Part shown: positions 47,141-58,794 of the stretch, one piece after another | How the letters are laid out: each line of letters opens with the position of its first letter | Numbering within the stretch: position 1 is the first letter of the stretch | DNA from: Solea solea | Lineage: Eukaryota > Chordata > Actinopteri > Pleuronectiformes > Soleidae | Length of the DNA stretch: 64,000 nucleotides | Direction of reading: 5' to 3' | NCBI RefSeq assembly: GCF_958295425.1 | Contig: NC_081154.1 | Span: 8,813,341 to 8,877,340, forward strand | Made by a program: the position numbers and the translations under genes | Notes under the pieces: generated by a model | The model's input: the letters and a program-made list of their open reading frames with translations, nothing else | What the model was told of the DNA's origin: nothing | The model's database searches: none

Positions 47141-50005
47141 ATACTCTCTGTATACACATGGCTTAAAATACATCGTAAAATGATGCTAAATTTAGCAATG
47201 GCACAAAGACTCAAACTCGTACTCGCGTGGGTTAGTGGGCACACACACCCGAGAAACATAAACACAGGCATGCAGCGCGGGGGGGGGGTCGCATAGCCAA
47301 TGCTACTGCCAACACCATTGGCTCAGTGGCTCTGTGTTTAAACTGTCTGACCTCCAGCCTGTAACACACACAGAGAGAGAGAGAGAGATTCAGGCGTACA
47401 CAGAGGATCTTGACTCCAACATCCTCCGTGCTTTCCAATGTCATAGCATTATCAGCTGGACTAACTAGCTGTCCAGTGGCGTCCTGCCCCATAGCTCATT
47501 GATCATTGATCATTGATCACCCCCACCACTCAGGTCCCGTTTGTGAGCTGCTCAGAGGGGGAAATAGTTTCCTGGCAAATAAGAGCGAGTCTGGGCGGTG
47601 ATAGAGTGTTCTGTGTGGCTGCTCTGCGCTCTCACAGCGACTGATGTGAGCAACGTTTACGCTTAACGAGAGATCGAATATATTAGCACAAAAAAAACCC
47701 CACAGCGCTGACCACCACACTTCACTGCTGCTGCTGTTTTGTGAGTGACTGTGGTTATTTGCAGCTGTCATACACAAGTGAGGCCCTATTTTGTGGTGGT
47801 CGAAGACCAGACTCATTCATTTTGGCTGTGGCATGTGGCATTTTGATATGTATTTAGAGATGTCAGCTCTCCCACCCCCATGCCTTCTTTATAGTTGCTT
47901 TTTTTGGGATCTTACTGCCTTCTATTCCTAGACTTTTTTAGCATTAATGGGCTGTTATGTTAACCACGAGCAGTGGTGTACAGTATAAAACAAATACATG
48001 TATAGAAACTATAGGTTCCACAGGGATGGGCTTTTCAAGCAAAAATGCTATTTGTATATACGACAGGATTATCCGTGGAATATTTGAATAATTTTTTAGT
48101 GCTTGAATTAGTTTAAGTGCTCAAGCCAGGCTTTTAATGGACTATCTTTAAATTATGTTTCTATAGTGGATGTAATTCTATCAGAGGGAAATTCTCCTCT
48201 CCAAGAAAACAAACAACACACTGCAGCACATGAGTGCTAATGAAAGAAATGCATGTCGAACAGCTTACGAGATGCATTCAAAGACTCTGGTAAATGAAAT
48301 CATTTCTGCAGCATGTTGACTTTTGAGGAGATGCATTCAAGAAACCTTGCAAATGTCATCACGCCAGCGTATAACACTCATAACTAAATGCTTGCTGCTG
48401 CTAGCTTGAGGTAATAGATGCACCACATGTTAGGTAGTTACTTGTGTAGAGAGACTTTTTTTGTGCAATTGATGCAATCGTTAATTTAACATTTTCAGTT
48501 ATGTACAGTATCTTGTCACATTAACGGATCAAACAATCGAATGTCCATGCCCGTCAGCAGTTCCACACCTTCATGCTGAAATCTGTACAGAAACAACAGC
48601 AACATGCAGGAGTTTTGCACTATTTCTTTCAGTATTAAAGATGAGGATTTACTAGATTTGACAACAATTTGACAACAATGCAACAATCTCCAGTCTGTGG
48701 CACTCACAACAAGCCAGAGGCAGAAATATGTAAATATTGTGTCAAATGTAATCATTTCCATGTAGATAGTTTTCTTCTGCAGCTTTAGCCACCGTACTCA
48801 AACAGGAGTGAACAGTGCATTTGTTGGGGGCTATTTTTAGCTGTGTGATCTAGTGAGTACTTCCACCAACAGGATGCTGTTTATTTTCTTTGTAATGAAG
48901 AAACATTTCCCCCTGTGTAACAGACGGGCCAAATTAATGTATATATATTCATTTCTGTAGAACTTTTTACCTCTGCTGTGCAGATGTATAAGGTATATAA
49001 GGCATTTTTAGATAAGATGATACTTAATTGGAGCATTCAGGTCTCTGCTGCATTTCTCATCAGGATACGTTTACACCCTGCCAGACTCCTCGCTAATAAT
49101 TTATCCTGCTGTAATTATTGTTTGTTTTAAATTGGGGTCAGAAACTCAGGTTGTCGTCAGAGACATCACTCCTTCAGCACATGCACAACAGATAATGAAC
49201 TAGAACAAATAAGCTCTCTTCCTTTCCTCGCCTTGCACTCCTGCCGCGGGGGTGTCAAGTGTAATGGCTTGTCCATATCCCCTCCCTGCTTATCGTCTCA
49301 CTTGCCCACCGCCATCGCTCTCACTTCACAGACAGAAGTGACGCAGTGGCGCTGCTCAGCGAGAGTGGCTGCTTTTAAGGGGCACCAGACTTGGAGAGGG
49401 ACCAAAAAAGTGTCTGTCTGCATGGTGTGTGTGTGTGTGCGCGCTTCCTCTACATTTCACATTTCCGTAGTATGACAGCATGTAAATATTCACACACTGT
49501 ACCTTATCCCAAAATGGGGAACACACTGAGGAGAACAAATATTGAATTTAAAAGCATTGTAGGTCAATAAAAGTCCACTTCCCATCAGACCAGGGAGCGG
49601 ATCATTTTTCCCAGTCTTGTCAACATCAATTTGTTTTTCTCTCACCTCATGTTTCATCTGCGCTCAGCATTTGCTGACGACATTGGAGCCTATACGGGCT
49701 GAGTCTTTGCTGCTGGCACGGCTACATAAGAGCACAAATGGCACCCTGGCCGTTGTCCCATCAATCAACTTGTAAATGTCATTTGAAGGATGTGGGACGT
49801 GGCAGCTCCAGGACAAAAGCATGTTGAGAGGACTTTTTATCTGGCACAGTGGGATACAGTGGGAAGTAGAACTTTGCTCTGGGCCTGGGCCAGTTTATAC
49901 AAGTTAGAGTCTGGTTTCTTGAAGTAGCAGTTTGGGGCCTGGTTTAATTGGCAGATCTGTGACTGGTCAGTCCCCACATATTTGTGTGCAAACTTGGATA
50001 ATAAC

Positions 50006-50162
50006 CAGGGATGAGCTGATACGACACTCCAATTCAAAAAGTCTTATATCACATGCTTTACTATGCGCCAACTGTAAAAAGGTATATAAAAATCAGCAAC
50101 AGCATTTTAGCTGAGTCACATGGTGTCTGTTTATTTCTTCATTGTGGGAGAAGATATTTGAT
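50006..50162 (+). mobile_element. GGGATGGGACGA-ended element, copy 2, left part (interrupted)
   Basis: The left terminus CAGGGATGAGCTGATACGACACT resembles the reverse complement of the right end of copy 1 (13905-14222). It then shares ATGCTTTACTATGCG/ATGCTTCGCTATAC-like text, CATTTTAGCTGAGTCA, TGTTTATTTCTTC and GGGAGAA with that copy. Similarity stops at 50162, where a second element is inserted, and resumes at 50523. The final eight bases, TATTTGAT, are one copy of the target-site duplication. Confidence 0.65.
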
Positions 50163-50514
50163 TGGAGCTGAGATGATTAATCTATGAATCGATTATTAAT
50201 CGATTACTAAATTAATTGACAACTATTTTGATAATCGATTAATCGGTTTGAAGCTTTTTTCATGATTAAAACAAGATTTATGATTGTTTAAGCTTCTTAA
50301 ATGTGAATATTTTCTCAGATTCTTTGCTCTGGATAACAAAGAAATTATTAAAAGTCAATCATTTTGAGAACATCATCATTTCCAGGTTTGACTAACACCA
50401 ATCAACATTTTTTAAGGTTTTCTGATATTTTATGGACCAAACGATTAATCGATTAATCGGGAAAATAATCGACCGATTAATCGATTATGAAAATAATCGT
50501 TAGTTGCAGCTCTA
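50163..50514 (+). mobile_element. Intact 352-bp inverted-repeat element with 8-bp target-site duplication (hAT-type MITE)
   Basis: The ends are TGGAGCTG and CAGCTCTA, imperfect terminal inverted repeats. TATTTGAT lies directly outside both ends (50155-50162 and 50515-50522). The body is full of ATTAATCGATTA blocks near both ends, so it can fold back on itself. No ORF of note is present, so this is a non-autonomous DNA transposon. An 8-bp duplication is characteristic of the hAT superfamily; the A preceding each copy could make it nine, and that base is ambiguous. Other copies lie at 400-687, 2270-2350 and 36627-36792. Confidence 0.8.
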
Positions 50515-50522
50515 TATTTGAT

Positions 50523-50676
50523 ACACAGCTGGAGAATCATGTTTTTGAAACGGCTTGAAATATCTAGCACACGTGTTGTTAACAGCTTCATAGTTTAAAG
50601 GTCTATAGGGACTGTTATCAGACTGATATCATTACATACTCTAGTTTGTGATATCAGTATAGGACTCAAAAGTGGT
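50523..50676 (+). mobile_element. GGGATGGGACGA-ended element, copy 2, right part
   Basis: ACACAGCTGGAGAATCATG resumes the match to copy 1 (GACACAGTTGGAGAACTGTG) directly after the inserted element. It continues through ACTGTTATCAGACTGATAT, TACTCTAGTTTGTGATATCAG and ACTCAAAAGTGGT, parallel to ACTGTATCGGACTAATATT, TACTCGAGTTTGTGACATCGG and CACAAAACAGTGGT in copy 1. The terminal GTCGTCCCATCCC is missing, so the right end is truncated or decayed. Confidence 0.65.
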
Positions 50677-53600
50677 AAAAAAGTTATTTAAAATTGTTTG
50701 TCTAGTGGTAGATCATTTTCCAAATAAATGAAATTCAAGTGGATATGATACTTGAAATGGACAGTATCTAGAACAAAGTAAGTAGATTGTATTCGTACTG
50801 TTATTGCACTGTCATGCTGTGTAGCCAAACAATCATCGGTCTAAAAAGAACTTGTCTGTCTCATTCATCCTCATGATTCCAAATGCGGGACGGACTTTTG
50901 GAGAATATTAAAGAAATGTGTGGAGAAAGATATGTAATCGGGTATTATGTAACAGAATTGAAAGACGGGGCGAGACAAGTGACCTTGAATCTCTTAAATC
51001 GAGCTGGGGATATTGTGACTCAGCGCTGTGTGTTTTTCATTTCGGGGGCTTACTGGTTGAGCGCAAGTTTGGTTTGCAGTAGCAGCAAATGTCGGTTTCT
51101 ATTAGGGTTTATAAAAGGACCTTCTATTTACTTTCGCTCAGATTTTTTTTGTCATTCTCACTTTGAAATTAAGATTCTCGTTTTGCGACGGCTTTGGTCT
51201 CCAGCACTTTACAGTCTTAACACTGCACATGTACAGAGACATGTATACAAACCGCACATAATCCAACCACCTAATGATGTGGATTATTGGAGCCCACCCA
51301 CAAGCATGAGCCTGCACCACTGTCTTTTGTTTGATTAGATAATTACCACCATTATGCACAAACACACATCCACCCCACCCCACCCCCCGAGAGAATTGTG
51401 TTGTGCAGTGAGCTGCACTTCACTTAGCTGTAGGGTTTTGCCCCACCCCTCTTTTCCTCGCCACACTCCTCTTCCTCTCTTCCTCCTCTTCTCTTTATTC
51501 CTGGCCTCAGGCTTGTGAGATATAGAAATAAAAAAGGTCTAAAGAGTAAATAGGAAAAAATATGCAGTCCAGAGTCATGTTAAATTTATCAGTCTAAAAT
51601 ATTTGTGTTTTTTTTCTTCATTGATTTGTGACATAATGCGTTTTATAGTGAGGGAGAAATATGAAAACCTAAGGTTTTGGATGTTGTTGATGTTTTATTC
51701 ATCCTGTATTTAGCCTTGGACACGGTTGAACCTTGACTTAGAAATAATTGAAACCAAACTTATCGCAGACATGAACACATGAACTTTCACTGGAGTGATA
51801 AGAGCAAGAATCGGTTTGACCACAATCAGGGGACAGGGTTTATGACATGACTTCACTTTTGTCGATCTGTCAGGGAAGGAGGTTGTGTTTTGTGCGCGTC
51901 TTTGTCTCGACTGTAACATAAAGGGGTGCAGGTTACGACCCAGGGACAAAATGATTAGGCTTCGGTGGGGAATTGGATTTAGATTTGTGATAGGGGAGTT
52001 TACTGACACTGTGGGAAACTGAGCGGCCTTGTCTGAGTGCTTTCTCTAGTTCTATGTCTTGGTTTTTCCTTTTAACTTTTAATGTTTCCCTATTAATCTG
52101 CCCTCTCTTCTTCCCTGCACTACTCTCTCCTTCGCCTCCCCCTCCGCAGCGCTGCAGACGGAATGAACCATGTTTCCTCTCGCTTAATTGATAATCGATG
52201 AAGGCCCTGTCTCCCGGTGTTCTGCAGTGCTACCTCATATATGATCCCTGTATGCACTTTCTCTCACTACCGCTGCAGCAGTTACTGCTCGGAAAGGCTG
52301 GGCATTACCTGGCAGTGGGGGTTGGAGTTCTGCTCAGTGCATTAGAGCCTTAAACTTTAACCTATATAGACAATAGACAATAAGCAACCTTAGCTAACGG
52401 CAGCTTCTCAGACTCCATAGGGAGCCATATTATTACAGCCAAGCTTGTCACTGCCAAGAAATGCATTTAATACCGTTTTTTAATCCTTTATGCCTGATTT
52501 TCTTCAGGAGAGTCCATTTATTTTACATATGCTTCGTTGTTGTTGGATTTCACTCCGACGTTTAATGGCGCTGTAGGGTTGTCGATCAGAAAGGCAGAGC
52601 TTGAATTCCCCCCATGTGCCGCTATGGCGTTGTTTTTACTCATCATGTCGGACTGCAGTCTCAAATTTCTTTAATTTAATTTCAGCTAAGCAGATTGAGT
52701 TGGAGCACGTCCCCTGACCGCACTGTTAGGTTTCTAATGTTAGCAGAAGATCTCTTTCACTATGACTCGCTCTCTCTTTCTCTGGCTTTTGACTGACATT
52801 CAATCTCACATCCACACTCGTACGTCTGTGGCCAAGTGGTGTGTCAATGGAAAGCTCTTATAGGTGGTCTGAGAATTGGCTAAGTGTGTGGTTTTAAAGG
52901 ACGGGGCTCTTGAAAAAGCCACAGGATTGGAAAAACTGCTTCGACCCATAGGAATGAAATCGGGCATTTTATTTCTTGCTCATTAGTTTTGCAGGAGCTA
53001 TACATCACTGTTAACTTTCCTTAGCGTAAATATCCCTACACTGCATGTCTCTAAAGGGCTTTACTGAGAGCCTATCAGTGAGATAGTAGTAGAATAAAAA
53101 CACTTTGTTTGTGTGAGCAATGTGTTTTGACATAGCCAGTCACTAGTGGCAACTGTCCTCTGCACACAGCCCAGGCCTGACATTTGTGTTCTAAGTGTTC
53201 ATAAAGTCTGTGTGTGTGTAGTCGCATAACCAAAAAGGCAAACCTCTAATTGCTCAGTCAAAAAGGCCAGTAACTTGTGCCAGGAACCTCGGTAAGCATC
53301 TCAGTGTGGGTGTGTCGGGGGTATGTACTGCTCTCAGCCAATCGGCGTGCAGCTGTGTCAGGAAGCTGTGGTTTGAACACGTGGTGTGGTGGCAACAAGG
53401 GAACTGAAAGGATATCTTACTGAGAAAAGAAGGAGCAGTTAAGTGCCGGAGTGAGAGTGCAGCCTCTGCAGTTCTGTTCTTTTATTCACAGATACAATCG
53501 CTTAGTTTTTCCACACGTTTGAATAAATTAGGTGGAAGTGCGAGGACCCAAAAAAAGAAGAAAAAAAAAAACCTCACAGATTCACACGACGACGGATAAA

Positions 53601-56600
53601 ATGAGAGAGAAAAAACAAACAAATACAGCCCTGACCTTTCACAATAGAGCTTTGCATAAAGAACTACAATTAGATTAGTGTGGGAGATTAGACATTGTCC
53701 GGAGTGTATGTGATTTATAGGTCACGGGATTGAATTTCTGTGAAATCTCAGCAAAAGAATGAATGACATAATGCCCTTTTCCTTCAGGGGGGAAACGAAC
53801 ACCGCAGTGCAACTGGGAAAAAAAAGTGCTGCTAAATCCATGGACTAATTGACATAAGCTACATTATGACAATTTTCCCCTTTGATTTTGATTCCAAAAC
53901 ACCTTATATTATTCCCATGTCGTGAGGGAGAATCTTCTAAATCTAAATTCAATGCCTGCTCTTCCATTCTTCATTAGTAATGTTTTACTGTCTTTAATTT
54001 TTTTATTGTTTTGCTGTTTGCGTGTACCTGCCAGTTTTATTGGTACGGAATTAATCATCAGACACATCTCATCCTTGTAATGAGGTGTGTCCTTTGCTTC
54101 AGAGTCATGTGGGTAAAGAAGAAAAGTGAGATGAAAAGGCTGAAAGAGTAGAGCGGGCACCATTCCCAGCAGTAAGGGGAGAAAGAAAGGAAAAAAAAAA
54201 GGCTTTTTATTAAATCAGATCCTCAGTTTGTGCTCTGTGTGCAGACACAGAGCCTGGTTCTCCCTCGAGAAGAACACTGCCTGGCATTTCCTACTCTGGG
54301 ATGGCCCTGGCCAGATTAGAGGAAATTGATTTAATGGCTTTAGTTTAATAGCTCAAAGCGCTACGTCCACCTTGGATCTTTTGTGCTTTCTGTTATTTAC
54401 CTGTTTTTTTTTTCTACCAAGACCGGGCTGAGAAAATAAGTTGCTTTGCAGCAGGTAGTGAGTGCACAGGAATGGGTGTCAGTCGGAGCCTGTGTGGACG
54501 CTTCAGTGAGTTGTTGCTGTTAGGGATAGTGTAGCAGGCGGTTGTTTTTGGTTTAATAAAGAGACAGAACTGGGATCGATAAGCAGTGGTAAAACAACAC
54601 CTTCAGTCTTGGGCCCAGCAGGGCATTTAATTAGCTGGAGCCGGTAGACACAAGTTACGTCAGTGCTGCTTAACTGCATTAATACAGATACGTACAAACT
54701 TTAACATGTTTCGGTGTAACGCGGCGTGGCAGCACGCAGCACAAGAATCAGTGACTTAAGAGAACGGTTCCGGCAAGGTCAGCCACAATAAACACCCTCA
54801 CCTTTCACATGGGAAAGGGTCAACACCCCGAGTGACCCCAGTGTCTTTGAAGAAAAACCTCAAAAAAACAGGTCGGAAAATCTTCCACCAGTGCCTAGAT
54901 TCAAACCACGTGCTACTTGAGACTTATTGATATTTTTCTTCCAAAACAAGGGGAGTACTGTACGTGAATGCAGCGTTTTGTTCCGCTCGTCAGTGTAAAT
55001 ACAGTTTGGGGGGAAAAAGCAGCGCGTCCTATGGCATGGTATTGTTCTTTTTCTTTTCCCAGCATCCGAAAGAACAAAGGTTGTTTTGTCGAGCCAGCAG
55101 ATCGTGCTGTTTTCAATGTTTCAAATGAAGAGATAAACAATCATCTGGCAGAGAACACCTATCCTAACTCGCCCCGCATGCGTTTAAGTAGTTGCACATG
55201 TACCGAGAGGCTACAGGAAGGATGGACTGCACTACATACCAACAACATGTGAGGACAGTATATGTGGAGCGTTCAGCTTTTATGGGATCCTCTCTCGGCA
55301 GGGCGACAGTCAGTCTGTTAACAAAGTCAAAGGTGTCACAAGGACAAAAGAGAAACATAGAAGTATGGACGGGCTAGTAAAAAACACTCCATTGATAACA
55401 AATGCAGTTGTTTATGCAGCTACAGCTTACAGTATTATATATTGCCGTCAGCTGTTTGTTGTTCAAAACCACATATGAAGATTGCTTTATTGGTAGATGT
55501 TTATTTTTCGACATAATGGCTCGAAATTCAATTGGAATCGACTACATTTTGATGTTTGACTATATACAGAATTTTCTCCATGTTCTGGGCAGGTGGTTTA
55601 CATCTTGCACATGCTTGTTGATAATAATTCACTATGCTAGCATGCATATACTGTATAAACAAGTTCATATGTACTGAGAAACATGTGCAAATGAACCACC
55701 CCGTGGGCTGAAAATCTGGATTTTCCACGGGTTGTTTTTGCTCGGCTTAATTTTCGGAGATCCTGCCGGATGTCGCACAAACACGCGAACAAAAAAAACA
55801 ACAAAAAAACATGGGAAGTGCAGCCGCTAACGCATGTCTCCACTGTGATAAACAGCTGGTGAGCAATAATACAAAACAAAAATACATGGGCCCCATGTCG
55901 CTGTTCGGTGACAGATGTTCACACAAACATGAATTTCCTCGGATGGCCCCCATTATTGTGCCATTTTATGAGGCAGAAACACAACACTTGGTATGTGCTC
56001 ATTCTCCAAAACAGCGTGTTTGACAGTTAATAAAAAGATAACCCTGGGGTTTTTTTTGGCTAATGAGGAAGGCAATCTCGTAGCCACATACAGAGTGTGA
56101 TTAACTCCAGTGCACAGAGGTCGGTCAAGGGACACATGCACGCTCGCACACCACGCGTTCCCTTCACCGGTGCAGAGGGACCGTTAACGCGGGGAAAACA
56201 GGACGGCTCCAGTCCTCCTCTGTGGTCCCCTCTTGTCCCATGTTTTTTTTTTAATGTTTCCCGTCTGACATCATGTATGGGGAGTTTGTTTGCGACAGAT
56301 GAGGGGGATGCAGTGTGCGGTATCTAGGTGATCCATTCAGAGACGTGTGTTGAGGCGCGGAGCGGCCTTGAGGGCCGGGATTATGAGTCACTACATGTGA
56401 ATCCTTCCCTTGTATTCTGGGCTTTATGGTGCCAGAATGGGTTATAACTTGTAGCATAGGTGATCCATTTTTGTGTTGACGTCCTAAACTCTGCACAACC
56501 TTGAAATAACTCATTTCACACCTTGATTTTTTTCCACAGGGATATTAATGTTTTTAATTTGGCGCATATACATAATGGACTGATTATCACCCTAATAAAA

Positions 56601-58636
56601 TTCTTTGTTGAACGGATTAGAGGATGTTTTCCAGATCTTCATAGATGCGTTTTAGCCGAACACGTTCAGATGTGGTTTGGTTTATCGGTTGTATAAAGTC
56701 ACAGCTCGCTGACTTTTCAGTGCAATCACTTCATTCTAGTTATGGCTCATGGTTCTACACTCACCCAGTCGCGGCACCGCGAGGGCACTGGCATCATTAT
56801 ATCAGCTTCACAAATAATGCATGCACGTTCAAACACTCAGTAAATAACATCCCCATAGGGGTGCTGCAGTCAAAGCACCGGCTGAAACTTCAATGAGATC
56901 AAAGACCACACGTTTGGTTTACAGTCCAATTATTCCCGAAAAGATAAACTCACTCTTAAAAACTTTCCACGTTCCCTAAAATATGTGTAGTTAGCAACAC
57001 AACTATTGCCAGTTGTGTTGATTTGCTGTTGGGAGTGTCAAGTACTGGATTATAATCTGAAAATGAGACCATGTATTCATTCATATCACTGCAGTCCTGC
57101 ACATCTTTGGAGTCGTCCAAAGGTTTTTAAAAAAGAAAGTTCTGCTAGGTGATGGAGTGATTTTATTGTGACATTTTCCTAATCCCCACTGCAATAAATG
57201 TCAGCAGCATAATGTTTAAAAAAGGACACATTGCTGCCAATGACATATCTTGTTAACTAAAAGTGATGGCATGTGTAACTCTAAGGATTTGGCTTATTAA
57301 GATCGTTTCTAATAGGAAGGAAGGCTGACTCATATGTTTAACACTTTTGCTGCCAACAAATGTCTTTGATTGACGTTTAATTATACACAGCCACCTTATT
57401 CCACTTGGCACAGACAACAGAATCTAAATATAACTAATAAAACAAACTTTTGTCACCGTGATTCTTGGAGACTAAATATTGACTTGGCACTAATTTTAAA
57501 ATGACTGACATGTCTCCGCTGCGTTTGCGCACTCTTCCTGGATTTCGGCTGCGAGTCGCGAGAATGCGCTTGGTGCTCAGCGTGCGTTTTAACGGAAAGT
57601 GAAACCCGACTCCGCTTGAGCTGCAAGGTGTCGTACCTCGCGTGTGATATTTTACGGTGTAAGATTGCCAACAGATTGCCAAAATAAATAAAAAAAAACA
57701 TCCTGTGTGGATTTTTCACCTTGATGTGGTGTAGTAAATATTTTCCGAGGTGTTTCTGTTGCGGATTAAATCTCAGGACTCGTGTTGACCTGTTGCCATC
57801 TCATCTTGCTGCTCATCCCATCACATTTCCATCTTATACACTGTCTCACCAACATCATGTGGTGAGCCTAATGCCTCAGTACATCTCACACACAGGCACC
57901 CACCAACACCACCACACCTCTGCACAGAGCTGAGAATTCAAGCCGGCAGGCATTCAGCCTGGCGATAGAGCTCAGGGCGCCACGTGACTCAGTTTGTTTG
58001 TGCTTGCCATGTAGGCAGGAAAAGCTTCTGTAAAAAGAAAAATGAAGAGTTTCAAGCTGTCAAGAGTTCACTGGGCACTCCAAGTCCACGCTTGATCTCC
58101 ACACTAGTGGAATTATTGTCTGTGTGTTCGCTTCATATTCTCCGCTTTGCTTTGAGCACTTTTTTATGGCAGTGATCCACTCCCTTTGTCTCTGAGGATA
58201 TTTTGTCATCTGGTAAACTGCTCTCCAATTTGCATGTCGCTGACTGTGTTGACATCAGCGAACCACCGTCTTCACTTTTTTATGAATGCTGTTCGCAAAG
58301 AGTTGAACTTAGACATTTATATGTAGACGTGTGTGTATCTACTGCATGTCTATGGATTTAAAAACAACCAGGCTCCCTGCCAAAAGACTCATTTTGATTC
58401 CAACCATTGCAACTGGAGCTCTGTTGTGTTCGGATGAGTCTAAAACCGGTTTGGAAAGCCTTAAACATGAAATATATGAGTCGTCACTGCACATTATTGG
58501 CCCATTTCTCTTCCAGCTACTTGACATTAGACTTGTGGAGATTGTGTCCTGCCACTGTGGATGCAGGATAGGTGTTTGGAGGTTTATGGAAAGGGAAAGT
58601 ATCTTTATTGTCATTATACAAGTGAAGTGTAGGTCG

Positions 58637-58794
58637 GATGCAGGGTTGATGCATCAAGGAAACCCACACAGACACGAGGAAAACACAACACCACACAGAA
58701 AGGTCCCAGGCCGGGAATCGAATCCAACACATTCTTGCTGTGAGGCAACTGTGCCAACCACTACCAGCACTAACCACTAATCCGCCATGCCGCC
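58637..58794 (-). mobile_element. tRNA-headed SINE-like element, 5' part, inverted
   Basis: Read on the minus strand it starts GGCGGCATGGCGGATTAGTG, continues GGTTGGCACAGTTGCCTCACAGC and contains a B-box-like GGATTCGATTCC (58714-58725). It then runs through GGGACCTTTCTGTGTGG and TGTGTGGGTTTCC, paralleling the copy at 25956-26289, whose B box is more decayed. It lacks the 3' half with GTCCAGGGTGTACC and GGATGGATG. Just beyond, CTTTATTGTCATTATACAAG (58604-58623) resembles a tail motif seen in other fish retroelements and may be a separate fragment. The long ORF through this region is an artefact. Confidence 0.65.

Noticed and set aside
47496..47519. Three tandem ATTGATC units
   Set aside because: A short tandem repeat with no sign of an origin or binding-site array. 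Not worth a separate feature.
50883..51338. 151-codon + strand ORF beginning MRDGLLENIKEM
   Set aside because: The first 50 residues look protein-like but no domain is recognisable. The remainder is low-quality sequence, and there are no flanking splice or promoter signals that support it.
58331..58780. 149-codon + strand ORF
   Set aside because: Its C-terminal third is the antisense reading of the SINE-like element, and the rest matches no family I know. A mixed unique/repeat ORF is not a credible gene.
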